This document shows, piece by piece, positions 50,763 to 60,309 of a stretch of 64,000 nucleotides of DNA. The stretch comes from JANNYA01 sp031422315 (GTDB taxonomy: Bacteria > Pseudomonadota > Gammaproteobacteria > Xanthomonadales > SZUA-5). Below the pieces are notes generated by a model. It ran no database searches. It was given only the letters and a program-made list of their open reading frames with translations, and was not told the origin of the DNA. Position 1 is the stretch's first letter. Every line of letters starts with the position of its first letter. A program made the translations under genes and the position numbers. The stretch covers positions 47,736 through 111,735 of the forward strand of contig JANOQN010000002.1 in NCBI GenBank assembly GCA_031422315.1, in the 5' to 3' direction.

Positions 50763-52604
50763 TTACAGCCACGCGACGCTGCATGCGCCGGTTTCTGCGC
50801 TGCTGACATTTTTGCGAAAGGGCGCAAACAGCTCGCGGCCTAGGCCGAATTGATTACCCGCGGTGTCGATCACGTGCTGCGGGCGGGCGCGCAGCTCTTC
50901 AATCGAAAGCTCTACGTTAAGCACGCTGTGTTCGGCATCGATTTCAATAATATCGCCGTCTTGCAACTTGCCAAGCAAGCCGCCATGCAGCGCTTCTGGA
51001 GTGACGTGAATCGCCGCCAGTACTTTGCCGGATGCGCCCGACATACGCCCGTCAGTCAGCAGCGCGACCTTCTGGCCGCGATCTTGCAACAGTGCCAACG
51101 TCGGCGTTAATTTGTGCAGCTCCGGCATGCCGTTCGCGCTGGGGCCTTGGCCGCGCACCACCGCAATAAAGTCGAGATTATCCAGCTGATGCGCCTGAAA
51201 TGCGTGCAGCATGGCGTCTTGACTCTCGAAGATTCGGGCCGGAGCGCTGATCTTTCGGTGCTCAGGTTTTACCGCTGAAGTTTTCACGACCGCACGGCCT
51301 AGATTGCCCTGCACTAGCCGCAGACCACCATCGGCTTCAAACGGGCTCGCGGCAGGCCGCAGCACCGCTGCATCGCTAGATTGCGCCGGCGCATCCTGCC
51401 AACGCAGCGTCAGGTTGTCCAAATACGGCGCTTTGGTTTGGCCATACAAATCGCCGCCGTGTACGCAGTGAATATCGGCGTGCATCAGCCCGGCGTCTAG
51501 CAATTCCCGGATTAAAAAGCCTGGCCCGCCCGCCGCTTGAAAGTGGTTTACATCAGCATTGCCGTTCGGATAAATTCTGGCTAACAGCGGAGTGATTTGG
51601 CTGATGTCATTCAAGTCATCCCAATTGATGAGTATGCCTGCGGCACGCGCGATGGCAACCCAATGAATCGCATGATTGGTCGAGCCGCCCGATGCGCACA
51701 GCCCAACCAGCGCATTGACGATGGCCTTTTCATCAACGCTTACACCCAGCGGCGTGTATTGATCGCCCTGCGCACTGATATGGCAAGCGCGCTCGGCAGC
51801 GGCTACGGTTAGCGCATCGCGCAGCGGCGTGTTCGGATTAATAAATGAGGTGCCGGGCATGTGCAAGCCCATGCATTCCAGCAGCATTTGATTGGAGTTG
51901 GCCGTGCCATAAAAGGTGCAGGTGCCAGGCGAATGATAGGACGCGCTTTCAGCTTCGAGTAGCTCGGCGCGGCTGGCTTTGCCTTCGGCATAAGCACCGC
52001 GAACCCGCGCTTTTTCCGCATTTGGCAGGCCAGACGGCATCGGGCCTGCAGGCACGAAAATGCAGGGCAGGTGCCCAAAACTCAGCGCGCCGATCAGCAT
52101 GCCGGGCACAATTTTATCGCACACGCCCAGCATCAAAACCGCATCAAACATCTCATGCGACAGCGAAACCGCAGTCGACATTGCAATTACATCTCTGGAG
52201 AATAATGACAGCTCCATACCAATGCGGCCCTGCGTAACGCCATCACACATGGCCGGTACGCCGCCGGCAATTTGCGCGCTTGCACCCTGATTGCGCGCAG
52301 CCATTTTGATGAGTTCAGGATAGTTTTGAAAGGGCTGATGCGCCGATAGCATATCGTTGTACGCCGTCACGATCGCAATGTTGGTGCCTTTGGCCGATTT
52401 CAAACCGGGCTTATCAACGCCTGATGCGGCAAAGCCGTGCGCTAAATTGCCGCAACTCAAACTTGCGCGCCCAGCCTTGCCCGGCTTCGCAGCAACCACG
52501 CGGGCCAGGTACTCCGCTCGGCTATGCGCGCTGCGGGCGGTGATTTGCGCGGTAATGCGCGCGAGTTCGGGGTGAATGCTCGGATGGGCTTTGGTTTGGG
52601 TCAC
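50763..52604 (-). CDS. edd: 6-phosphogluconate dehydratase
   Basis: 613 residues, full length. Converts 6-phosphogluconate to KDPG. Fe-S ligands are in GGVPAMCDGVTQGR and LMLGVCDKIVPGML; FYGTANSNQMLLECMGLHMP and LCASGGSTNHAIHW are Edd/IlvD-family signatures, and LTDGRMSGASGKV closes the active site. The next enzyme, Eda, is encoded 18 kb away. Four bases separate it from pgl. Confidence 0.96.
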   Translation of the reverse strand: MTQTKAHPSIHPELARITAQITARSAHSRAEYLARVVAAKPGKAGRASLSCGNLAHGFAASGVDKPGLKSAKGTNIAIVTAYNDMLSAHQPFQNYPELIKMAARNQGASAQIAGGVPAMCDGVTQGRIGMELSLFSRDVIAMSTAVSLSHEMFDAVLMLGVCDKIVPGMLIGALSFGHLPCIFVPAGPMPSGLPNAEKARVRGAYAEGKASRAELLEAESASYHSPGTCTFYGTANSNQMLLECMGLHMPGTSFINPNTPLRDALTVAAAERACHISAQGDQYTPLGVSVDEKAIVNALVGLCASGGSTNHAIHWVAIARAAGILINWDDLNDISQITPLLARIYPNGNADVNHFQAAGGPGFLIRELLDAGLMHADIHCVHGGDLYGQTKAPYLDNLTLRWQDAPAQSSDAAVLRPAASPFEADGGLRLVQGNLGRAVVKTSAVKPEHRKISAPARIFESQDAMLHAFQAHQLDNLDFIAVVRGQGPSANGMPELHKLTPTLALLQDRGQKVALLTDGRMSGASGKVLAAIHVTPEALHGGLLGKLQDGDIIEIDAEHSVLNVELSIEELRARPQHVIDTAGNQFGLGRELFAPFRKNVSSAETGACSVAWL

Positions 52605-52607
52605 AGC

Positions 52608-53300
52608 TTATGGGCTCCAATAAACGTGAATATTTCGATTTTGCAGTTCGCACGCTGCAATCAGATGATCGATAGGTAGCTTATTTGCTCTAAGCTCGGT
52701 TAGTAGCGCTAATTTGCGCTCGCCGGTGATGCACAAAAAAATAGAGTCAGATCGTAAAATGCGCGGCAGGCTCAAGCTAACCCTTGCAAACGGCGCTTCC
52801 GGTGGCAGTGGATCAGGCGCTAAACAAACGGCGTTGCTGGATTGATTCGGATCAAACATCGACAGCGGCGCGTTCGGAAATAGCGAGGCAAAATGACCAT
52901 CTTCGCCCATGCCAAGCAATACGGCGTCGAAATTTTGCGGGAACTCAGCGAGCAGCGCATTCGCAGTTTCGGCATTCGCGGCTGAGCTAGGCACAATCAA
53001 TTCAGGCACTAACGGGCGAATATGGATATCGCAGCCGTCAAACGCGCGTTTTAGCGCGCCTGCATTGCTTGCGCTGTGATCGCTCGTTACCCAGCGCTCA
53101 TCAGTGCTGATCGCTGTGACATTGCCCCAGTCATGAGGTAGTTTCGCCAGTGCCGTATAAATCGGCAATGGCGTGTTGCCGCCGGCTAGTGCCAGCCAAA
53201 CAGGTGAGTCATATAACAGCTTGCGATGAACTATTTGCGCAAGCTGGCTGCATAGCGCGTCTTGCATTTGCCTGCGGTTATCGAAACGGAGGATGTTCAT
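52608..53300 (-). CDS. pgl: 6-phosphogluconolactonase
   Basis: 230 residues of the DevB/Pgl family. LALAGGNTPLPIYTAL, ISTDERWVTSDHSASN, LLGMGEDGHFASLFPNA and FLCITGERKLALL are family motifs. Hydrolyses the lactone made by Zwf. Separated from zwf by a repeat-filled gap of 295 bp, while closely followed by edd. Confidence 0.93.
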   Translation of the reverse strand: MNILRFDNRRQMQDALCSQLAQIVHRKLLYDSPVWLALAGGNTPLPIYTALAKLPHDWGNVTAISTDERWVTSDHSASNAGALKRAFDGCDIHIRPLVPELIVPSSAANAETANALLAEFPQNFDAVLLGMGEDGHFASLFPNAPLSMFDPNQSSNAVCLAPDPLPPEAPFARVSLSLPRILRSDSIFLCITGERKLALLTELRANKLPIDHLIAACELQNRNIHVYWSP

Positions 53301-53324
53301 GCGTGCGTCAAGCGGATATTTGAG

Positions 53325-53560
53325 GTGCCTGGGTGCCCGCTTTCGCGGGAATGATGATGGGGCAACCGAACACGCAGCTGATTTTGCATTGGTCTGGGTC
53401 TCACTTCGTAATCCCCGCGAAGGCGGGGATCCAGGCTCGGCAAACTACTGGTGTGCCGAGCGGTGTAAAAATACACGAACTTGGGCGCTAACACGCGTTG
53501 CGAATTTCTGACACCTGTACTGGATCCCCGCCTTTCCGGGGATGACGAGGTGTGTCCCTG
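53325..53560. repeat. Cluster of dispersed palindromic repeats between zwf and pgl
   Basis: Three hairpin blocks: GCCCGCTTTCGCGGGAATGA (53337 region), AATCCCCGCGAAGGCGGGGAT (53410 region) and GGATCCCCGCCTTTCCGGGG (53523 region). They belong to the same family as 1789-1934 and 60197-60232. They separate zwf from the rest of the operon and could attenuate or process its transcript. No gene supported here. Confidence 0.75.
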
Positions 53561-53595
53561 TTGCCAGCAAAATTGACTGATCGTTCGACTATCCA

Positions 53596-55089
53596 TTATT
53601 CCCGCCAGCTGTGATCGTGCCGCTCAGGTAGCGCAACCGCCGCGTTCGGGCCCCAGCTGCCGGCCGGATAGGCTTTCGGTTTCAGGCCAACGTGGCGCCA
53701 CGCATCGAATATGCCATCCACCCAAGCCCAGGCCGCATCGACTTCATCGCGCCTTACAAACAGCGTGCCATTGCCTTCAATCGCGTCCAGATACAAACGC
53801 TCGTAAGCGGTTTTTCGGCGCGTGGCTTTGAAGGCGTCTTTCAAATCTAGATCGAGTGCGACTTGTGACAGCTTCAAGCCGCCGCGATCAAGCCCTGGCG
53901 TTTTGTGCATTAAGGTCAGCGCAATGCTTTCCTCAGGCTGCAATTGAATCAGCAAAGCGTTCGGCTGCATCTGCGCACTGTTCGCGAAAATTGAATACGG
54001 CACTGCGCGAAATTGCAGATAAATTTCAGTCGCGCGCCGGGGCATGCGCTTGCCGGTACGCAAATAAAACGGCACGCCAGACCAGCGCCAGTTATCAATA
54101 TGCGCGCGAATCGCGACGAACGTTTCGGTGTTGCTTTCACGGCCTAGCTCGCTCGCATAGCCCGGTACCGCAACGCCTTCAACCGCGCCCGCGCTGTATT
54201 GCCCGGCCACCGTATTGGCGCTGATATCGTGACTATTAAACGTGCGCAAGCTGCGCAACACTTTGATTTTTTCATCGCGCACCGCGCTGGGCTCGAACCT
54301 AGTCGGCGGCTCCATGGCGGTCAAACACAAAAGCTGTAGCAGATGGTTTTGCACCATATCGCGCATCGCGCCTGATTCATCGTAATACTCCGCGCGGCCC
54401 TCAACCCCGACCGTTTCCGCAACCGTAATTTGCACCTGTTCGATGTAGCGCGAATTCCACAGCGGCTCAAATAGCGCATTGCCAAAGCGTAGCGCCAGTA
54501 AGTTTTGTACGCCCTCTTTGCCCAAATAGTGATCGACCCGAAAAATGTTGTCCTCAGTAAACGCTTTCGCGACTGAAGTATTGATTGCAATCGCGCTTTG
54601 CGCGCTCACACCAATCGGTTTCTCTAACATGACGCGCGTGCCCGCATCAACCAAACCATGCTCGGCCAGCTTTGCGCAAATCGGCCCGTAAAATTTTGGC
54701 GAAGTGGATAAGTGGTACAGCACATCGCTGTGCAGCCCGGCCTGCGCTCTGGCCTGCGCGATAACATGCGCCAAAGCCTGCATGTCCGCATCAATATCAA
54801 TCGCCGCTTTTTGATAAACGATGCACGCTAAAAATGCATTGACGGCAGTTTGATCCGCCGCTAACTCGGGCGCGCGCTTGGCTAATGATGCCTGTACTTG
54901 GCCGCGAAACTGATCGTGCGTCAGTTCCGAGCGCGCTGTACCAATCAACTGAAAATTGTCGGGCAAAAGTTTGTCGTGATGTAGCGCAAACAGCGAAGGC
55001 AGCAACATGCGCTCCGCCAAATCGCCCGATGCGCCGAACAATACAATAAGGCGCGCAGGGTGGCGAATCGGAAAATGGATAGAGCTCAT
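53596..55089 (-). CDS. zwf: Glucose-6-phosphate 1-dehydrogenase
   Basis: 497 residues. The NADP-binding LFGASGDLAERMLLPSLF, the substrate site RVDHYLGKEGVQN, and PFYLRTGKRMP are intact. Oxidises glucose-6-phosphate, generating NAD(P)H and 6-phosphogluconolactone. First gene of the zwf-pgl-edd-glk order. The ribosome site is weak; the divergent phosphate-porin promoter lies 200-240 bp upstream. Confidence 0.96.
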   Translation of the reverse strand: MSSIHFPIRHPARLIVLFGASGDLAERMLLPSLFALHHDKLLPDNFQLIGTARSELTHDQFRGQVQASLAKRAPELAADQTAVNAFLACIVYQKAAIDIDADMQALAHVIAQARAQAGLHSDVLYHLSTSPKFYGPICAKLAEHGLVDAGTRVMLEKPIGVSAQSAIAINTSVAKAFTEDNIFRVDHYLGKEGVQNLLALRFGNALFEPLWNSRYIEQVQITVAETVGVEGRAEYYDESGAMRDMVQNHLLQLLCLTAMEPPTRFEPSAVRDEKIKVLRSLRTFNSHDISANTVAGQYSAGAVEGVAVPGYASELGRESNTETFVAIRAHIDNWRWSGVPFYLRTGKRMPRRATEIYLQFRAVPYSIFANSAQMQPNALLIQLQPEESIALTLMHKTPGLDRGGLKLSQVALDLDLKDAFKATRRKTAYERLYLDAIEGNGTLFVRRDEVDAAWAWVDGIFDAWRHVGLKPKAYPAGSWGPNAAVALPERHDHSWRE

Positions 55090-55284
55090 GCAAAGTCCTG
55101 CGAGAGTAATCCGCTAAGAGTAAACCTTCACACCAAAGCTGCAAGCTTGCATTCGATTGCAGGTTTGATTGGTCGTCCAGTAATAGCGCCAAAAGGCGCA
55201 ACGTCTTTAAATTGGCGATTTTTCTAGGGCAACGCTCTAGGGAGCGCAATTGCGACGAAATAGCGACAGTTATATGACATACAA

Positions 55285-55302
55285 ATGTCATATATGCGTC
55301 AT
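55285..55302 (+). promoter_or_regulatory. PHO box upstream of the phosphate-porin/pst genes
   Basis: ATGTCAT-ATAT-GCGTCAT: two 7-bp repeats at an 11-bp period, matching the PhoB box plan CTGTCAT-N4-CTGTCAT with one or two changes per repeat. It lies 39 bp before the porin ATG. The function of the following genes supports PhoB control. Confidence 0.68.
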
Positions 55303-55340
55303 ATTATCATCACGTTGCCACTACACACTTGAGACAGTAC

Positions 55341-56521
55341 ATGGAAGTTACTCGAATTATTCAAGGTCTTGCGACCGGGCTGGGATTAATGCTGGCATGC
55401 AGCGCACGCGCAGATTTGACGGTTGACGTTATCGGGCCGACCGATGTGACGTTCGAAGGTTTGTTTCAAGCCGACAAGAACTATTTCAACAATGATTTTG
55501 ATCGCGTGGATCGCCGCTCATTGACGGCTGCAGAGCGCAGCTCACAAACCCTGGTTGATGATGCCGGCATGCGCCGAGCTGAGCTGATTTTCAAAGGCAG
55601 AACCGTTATGACCGATTGGTCTGTGGCCTATGAAGCAAGGGCCAATCGCTGGCTGGACGTCTATTTTCGGCAAAAATTTGGCAGCTTTTCCAACTGGCGG
55701 CTTGGGCAGTTCAAGCAAAACAACAGCTTAGAAGAGCTAGCGGCTACCCGTCATAACGATTTTGTCGCGAAAGCCAGCACCACCAGCGCCTTTGCAATCG
55801 CGCGCCGTTTGGGCGCAGAAGTGGCAACTGGCGGTGATCCTTGGACGCTGACTGGCTCAATTTTTAACCGTGAGATCACCAATAACGGGCAAAAATCAGA
55901 CGGCTACAGCGTGCGGGGCACTTTCGCGCCGATCATGCAGGTAGTTGCGCCCGATAATGATGCTGACAACGTGCTGCATTTGGGCGTTTCGGTGGTCGGC
56001 TTTGATCCGTCAAAAAATGTCCAGCGAATCAGTGTGCGGCCAGAAGCCGATCTAGCCAATATTCGCTTGATTGATACGCTCAATCTAACCGACGCGACCG
56101 ACGCGCGCCAATTAGGCTTGGAAGCCATGTGGCTATACGGCCCACTCAAGCTGAGCGCCGAGTACGTTGATGCAAACTATCAGCGCAGCGCCAATCCGGA
56201 TTACAACGCGGATTCTTGGTACGTGTCTCAGGCGTTTACAATTTGACCGGCGAAAAGTTTCGCTACAAAACTGGCATTTACACCGTGCCCATTCCCGCAG
56301 CAGAAGTTGGTATGTGGCAGCTCGGCGCGCGCTATTCTCGCATCAACGCAAACGATGGTTTAGTTAAAGGCGGTGAGCAAGATGTCGCCACGTTAGGGGT
56401 AAACTGGTATTGGCGACTCAACTTCAAATTTATGCTGAACTACAGCGCTGTAAAATCGGAGCGCGGCGCCTTCATCAATGATCCCAATGTACTCGAGCTG
56501 CGCGCTCAAATGACTCTCTAA
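55341..56521 (+). pseudogene. OprP/OprO-like phosphate-selective porin, frameshifted
   Basis: The ATG at 55341 opens a signal peptide (MEVTRIIQGLATGLGLMLAC, ARA) and a beta-barrel (VTFEGLFQADKNYFNNDFDR, VYFRQKFGSFSNWRLGQFKQ) of the OprP/OprO family, which conducts phosphate or pyrophosphate. At about 56228-56236 the frame breaks: after DSWYVS the barrel resumes in the next frame as VYNLTGEKFRYKTG and continues through LGVNWYWRLNFKFMLNYSAV to a stop at 56521. One base is missing or two are extra. Either a true recent mutation or a sequence error. Upstream of pstS, preceded by a PHO box. Confidence 0.85.
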
Positions 56522-56545
56522 TTCGTTAACTTAGGAACCTTCCAA

Positions 56546-57553
56546 ATGAAACAGTTCTCCATGTTATTCAGTGCAATCGCGCTATTTGCGGCGAGCGCGC
56601 AAGCGGCCGACACCACCGGCGCAGGCGCATCGTTCGTCTATCCGGCCATGAGCCGTTGGTCGGCTGACTTTAATAAAGCCACGCAGCATCGGGTCAACTA
56701 TCAAAGCATAGGCTCGGGCGGTGGAATCGCACAAATTAAGGCCAAGAACGTGGATTTTGGCTCGACCGACGCGCCGCTCAAGCCAGAAGAATTGACGGCT
56801 GCGGGCTTGGTGCAGTTTCCCTCGGTGATTGGCGCGGTGGTGCCGATTGTCAATATTCCAGGGCTAGCGCAAGGTACGCTCAAACTCAATGGTCCGGTGT
56901 TGGCAGACTTGTTCTTAGGCACGATCACCACTTGGAACGATCCAAAAATCATTGCGCTCAACCCCGGTGTTACGCTGCCTGCTCTGCGCGTCACCGTGGT
57001 GCACCGTTCGGATGGCTCAGGCACTACCTTTAACTTCACCAATTATCTCAGCAAAACCAGCCCTGGTTGGAAGGCAAAAGTAGGCGAGGGCGTTGCCGTG
57101 CGCTGGCCAGCTGGCGTGGGTGGAAAAGGTAATGAAGGCGTCGCGGCTTACACGCAGCGCATCAAAGGTGCGGTTGGTTATGTTGAGCTTAGCTACGTTA
57201 AAAACAGCAAATTAAACTTCGCGCTGATGCAAAATCGCGCGGGTAAATTCATTTCGCCATCGGTAGAAAGCGCGCGCGCCGCGATTGCCGGCGTGGATTG
57301 GGCGCAAACCAAAGATTTCTATCAGATCATCACTGATGCTCCTGGCGAGGCCGCTTGGCCGATAGCGGCAACGAACTTCATGCTGTTGGCCAAAACTCCG
57401 AAAGCACAAGACCGCGCAGTGCTGGCGAAAACCTTCTTCACCTGGGTTTACGCCAATGGCGATGCTTCCGCCGAAGCACTCGGTTACGTGGCGCTGCCCG
57501 ATGCGCTAGTCGCACAAATCGAAGCGTATTGGAAAGCGAACCTGAGCTACTAA
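56546..57553 (+). CDS. pstS: Phosphate ABC transporter, periplasmic binding protein
   Basis: 335 residues with signal peptide (FSAIALFAASAQAA). TGAGASFVYPAMSRW, YQSIGSGGGIAQIKAKNVDF, GSTDAPLKP and VHRSDGSGTTFNFTNYLSK are the phosphate-binding segments. GAVGYVELSYVKN and a C-terminal EAYWK complete the family. AGGAACC precedes the ATG. Captures phosphate for PstCAB. First intact gene of the Pho operon. Confidence 0.96.
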   Translation: MKQFSMLFSAIALFAASAQAADTTGAGASFVYPAMSRWSADFNKATQHRVNYQSIGSGGGIAQIKAKNVDFGSTDAPLKPEELTAAGLVQFPSVIGAVVPIVNIPGLAQGTLKLNGPVLADLFLGTITTWNDPKIIALNPGVTLPALRVTVVHRSDGSGTTFNFTNYLSKTSPGWKAKVGEGVAVRWPAGVGGKGNEGVAAYTQRIKGAVGYVELSYVKNSKLNFALMQNRAGKFISPSVESARAAIAGVDWAQTKDFYQIITDAPGEAAWPIAATNFMLLAKTPKAQDRAVLAKTFFTWVYANGDASAEALGYVALPDALVAQIEAYWKANLSY

Positions 57554-57557
57554 GGCA

Positions 57558-58505
57558 TTGCACGCAATCGTCAACGCCAGCGATCAACGGAACGACTGGC
57601 TCTTTAAAATATTAGTTGCGGCCCTGGCATGGTCGGCGTTTGCATTGTTGTTAGGTGCAGCGCTGACGATGGCCTGGGGCGGGCGCGCCGTGTTCGCGCA
57701 GTTTGGCTTTGGCTTTATTACCGGGCAAGTGTGGGATCCGGTCATGGGCGAATACGGCGCTTTGGCGGCTATTTACGGCACGTTAGTTACCTCAGCAATC
57801 GCACTATTGCTGGCGGTGCCGATTGGGTTTGGCATTGCGCTATTTTTGACCGAACTCGCGCCCAGCTGGATGCGCACTTGGGTCGGCACTGCGATTGAAC
57901 TGCTGGCCGGTATACCTTCGATTATCTACGGCATGTGGGGCATTTTCGTGCTGGTGCCGCTACTGGGCGAGCATGTATACCCGTGGATGGATGAGCACAT
58001 GGGCGCAATTCCGATCATCGGAGCGGTATTTAAAGGCCCACCAATTGGCGTTGGATTTCTAACTGCAGGCGTGGTGCTGGCGATCATGGTGCTGCCATTT
58101 ATTACCGCCATCATGCGCGATGTGTTTTTGACGGTGCCGCAGCGCCTGAAAGAATCAGCCTATGCGCTTGGCTCGACGACCTTTGAAGTGGTGTGGGATA
58201 TTGTGCTGCCCTACACGCGCGGCGCAGTTGTTGGCGGCATATTTTTAGGATTGGGGCGGGCATTGGGTGAAACCATGGCGGTCACGTTCGTCATCGGCAG
58301 CACCTATCAGATTACCGCTGCCATGTTAGAACCCGGGCACTCGATCACGGCGGTGATTGCCAATGAATTTGCCGAAGCCGATCCTGGCATGCACCGCAGT
58401 GCGTTGATTGCGCTCGGGTTTGTTTTGTTTGCGGTTAGCTTTGTTGTATTGCTGCTGGCTAAGCTGATGCTGCGCAAACTCAATCGGGATGCGGGAACGC
58501 CGTGA
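57558..58505 (+). CDS. pstC: Phosphate ABC transporter permease PstC
   Basis: 315 residues, six helices. FGFGFITGQVWDPVMGEYGA, LELLAGIPSIIYGMWGIFVL-type sequence and the EAA loop ESAYALGSTTFEVVWDIVLP identify PstC. A TTG at 57558 after TAAGG is the only start near the first conserved residues. Its stop overlaps pstA by 4 bp. Confidence 0.94.
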   Translation: MHAIVNASDQRNDWLFKILVAALAWSAFALLLGAALTMAWGGRAVFAQFGFGFITGQVWDPVMGEYGALAAIYGTLVTSAIALLLAVPIGFGIALFLTELAPSWMRTWVGTAIELLAGIPSIIYGMWGIFVLVPLLGEHVYPWMDEHMGAIPIIGAVFKGPPIGVGFLTAGVVLAIMVLPFITAIMRDVFLTVPQRLKESAYALGSTTFEVVWDIVLPYTRGAVVGGIFLGLGRALGETMAVTFVIGSTYQITAAMLEPGHSITAVIANEFAEADPGMHRSALIALGFVLFAVSFVVLLLAKLMLRKLNRDAGTP

Positions 58506-59362
58506 ATATTAATCACGGATTGATTAAGCGCCGCCAGATTGTTAACGGCTTGGCGATTGCACTATCGTCACTCGCTACCGCAGTGGGCTTATTCTTTTTG
58601 TTCTGGATTTTGTACACCACGTTTACCCGTGGCATTGATGCCATGTCGTGGAATTTATTCACGATGGTGACGCCGCCTGCAGGCGCTACCGAAGGCGGTA
58701 TTGCCAACGCACTGGTAGGTAGTTTGATGATGTGCGGCTTGGCGCTACTGGTCGGCGCGCCGGCGGGCATTGCTGCGGGAATCTACCTGGCGGAATATGC
58801 CAAGTTGGGCAAAGCCGGCAGCGTGATTCGCTTTGTCAACGATATTTTGCTGTCCGCACCTTCAATCGTGCTCGGGCTGTTTGCCTTTAGCTTGGTGACC
58901 GCGCTTGGCGGTGGTTTTAGTGGCTGGGCCGGCGCGTTCGCGCTCATGATGATTGTGCTGCCGGTCGTGGTGCGCACCACGGATGAAATGATGCGGCTGC
59001 AGCCCAAACAGCTTCGCGAAGCCTCTTTGAGCCTTGGCATTCCACTCTGGAAAGTCAACACGCAAATTTTGTTGCGTGCGGCATTGCCCGGTGTTACCAC
59101 CGGCGTTTTGCTCGCTTTAGCGCGAATTTCCGGAGAAACCGCGCCGTTGTTATTTACCGCGCTTGGCAATTCCTTTTTCACACTCAACATGGGCGAGGCG
59201 ATGGAAAGCGTACCGACATCGATTGCCAAATTGGCGATGAACCCCGATGAATTTTGGAACAAACTCGCCTGGGCCGCTGCATTTTTAATGACCAGCTTCG
59301 TGCTGCTGATTAGCGTGCTTGCCCGCATTATCTTACGAACCAACAAGGCCGCGAATGATTGA
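58502..59362 (+). CDS. pstA: Phosphate ABC transporter permease PstA
   Basis: 286 residues, six helices. GGIANALVGSLMMCGLALLV, LLSAPSIVLGLFAFSLV and the EAA loop REASLSLGIPLWKVNTQILL identify it. Starts at GTG 58502, overlapping pstC; its end overlaps pstB by 8 bp. Confidence 0.94.
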   Translation: MNINHGLIKRRQIVNGLAIALSSLATAVGLFFLFWILYTTFTRGIDAMSWNLFTMVTPPAGATEGGIANALVGSLMMCGLALLVGAPAGIAAGIYLAEYAKLGKAGSVIRFVNDILLSAPSIVLGLFAFSLVTALGGGFSGWAGAFALMMIVLPVVVRTTDEMMRLQPKQLREASLSLGIPLWKVNTQILLRAALPGVTTGVLLALARISGETAPLLFTALGNSFFTLNMGEAMESVPTSIAKLAMNPDEFWNKLAWAAAFLMTSFVLLISVLARIILRTNKAAND

Positions 59363-60131
59363 CACCTCTACTCCCGAGAATTTCAAAGTACAGGCGAAAG
59401 ATCTGGACTTCTTCTACGGTGATTTTCGCGCGCTAAAGTCCATCAATCTAGACGTGCGCGAGCGGCAAGTAACTGCGCTGATTGGCCCGTCTGGCTGCGG
59501 AAAATCGACACTGCTGCGCGTGTTCAATCGCATCTATGAAATCTACCCTGGCCAGCGTGCCACTGGTTCCGTGTTGCTCGACGGCAGCAACGTGCTGGCG
59601 AATACTTTTTCGCTGAACGCGCTGCGCAGCAAAGTCGGCATGGTGTTTCAAAAGCCGGTGCCTTTTCCGATGTCGATCTTTCAAAATATCGCCTACGGCA
59701 TATCGCACTTTGAAAAACTGAAACCTACTGATTTAGCGATTCGCGTCGAACAAGCGCTTAAGCAAGCCGCGCTGTGGGATGAAGTCAAAGACAAACTCAA
59801 GCAAAGCGCAAACAGCCTATCAGGCGGCCAACAGCAACGCTTGTGCATTGCCAGGGCCATTGCATTGCAGCCTGAAGTTTTGTTGTTTGACGAGCCTACC
59901 AGCGCGCTTGACCCAATCGCGACCAGTAAAATTGAGCAGCTCATTGCCGAGCTGCGCCGCGATTTCACGATTCTGATCGTGACGCACAATATGCAGCAGG
60001 CCGCGCGCTGCTCGGATTACACCGCATTTATGTATTTAGGCGATTTAATTGAGTTCGGCAAAACCGATAAAATTTTTACTAAGCCTACCAATAAGCAAAC
60101 CGAAGATTATATTACTGGCCGGTTTGGTTGA
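59355..60131 (+). CDS. pstB: Phosphate ABC transporter ATPase
   Basis: 258 residues. Walker A GPSGCGKSTLLRVFNRI, signature LSGGQQQRLCIARAIA, Walker B VLLFDEPTSALDP and the H-loop IVTHNMQQAARCSDYTAFM are intact. Drives phosphate import through PstCA and, with PhoU, signals to PhoR. The ATG at 59355 lies in the pstA end. Confidence 0.96.
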   Translation: MIDTSTPENFKVQAKDLDFFYGDFRALKSINLDVRERQVTALIGPSGCGKSTLLRVFNRIYEIYPGQRATGSVLLDGSNVLANTFSLNALRSKVGMVFQKPVPFPMSIFQNIAYGISHFEKLKPTDLAIRVEQALKQAALWDEVKDKLKQSANSLSGGQQQRLCIARAIALQPEVLLFDEPTSALDPIATSKIEQLIAELRRDFTILIVTHNMQQAARCSDYTAFMYLGDLIEFGKTDKIFTKPTNKQTEDYITGRFG

Positions 60132-60196
60132 TCGATTTGATTAGTCGACTTACCTGATCGACTGATTTATCGTTTGCTCGAAGTACTGCGTTTCAC

Positions 60197-60232
60197 CTCG
60201 TCATTCCCGCGCAGGCGAGAACCCAGTCGCGA
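60197..60232. repeat. Dispersed palindromic repeat between pstB and phoU
   Basis: CGTCATTCCCGCGCAGGCGA followed by GAACCCAGTCG, the same repeat family as at 1789 and 53325. It lies between two genes of the Pho operon. Confidence 0.7.
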
Positions 60233-60309
60233 TAAACAATTAGCCGATATTGACGCCTGCGCTCGATTTATACCGGCGCTTATTTGCAAGAATCTACATT
60301 AGGAACCAC

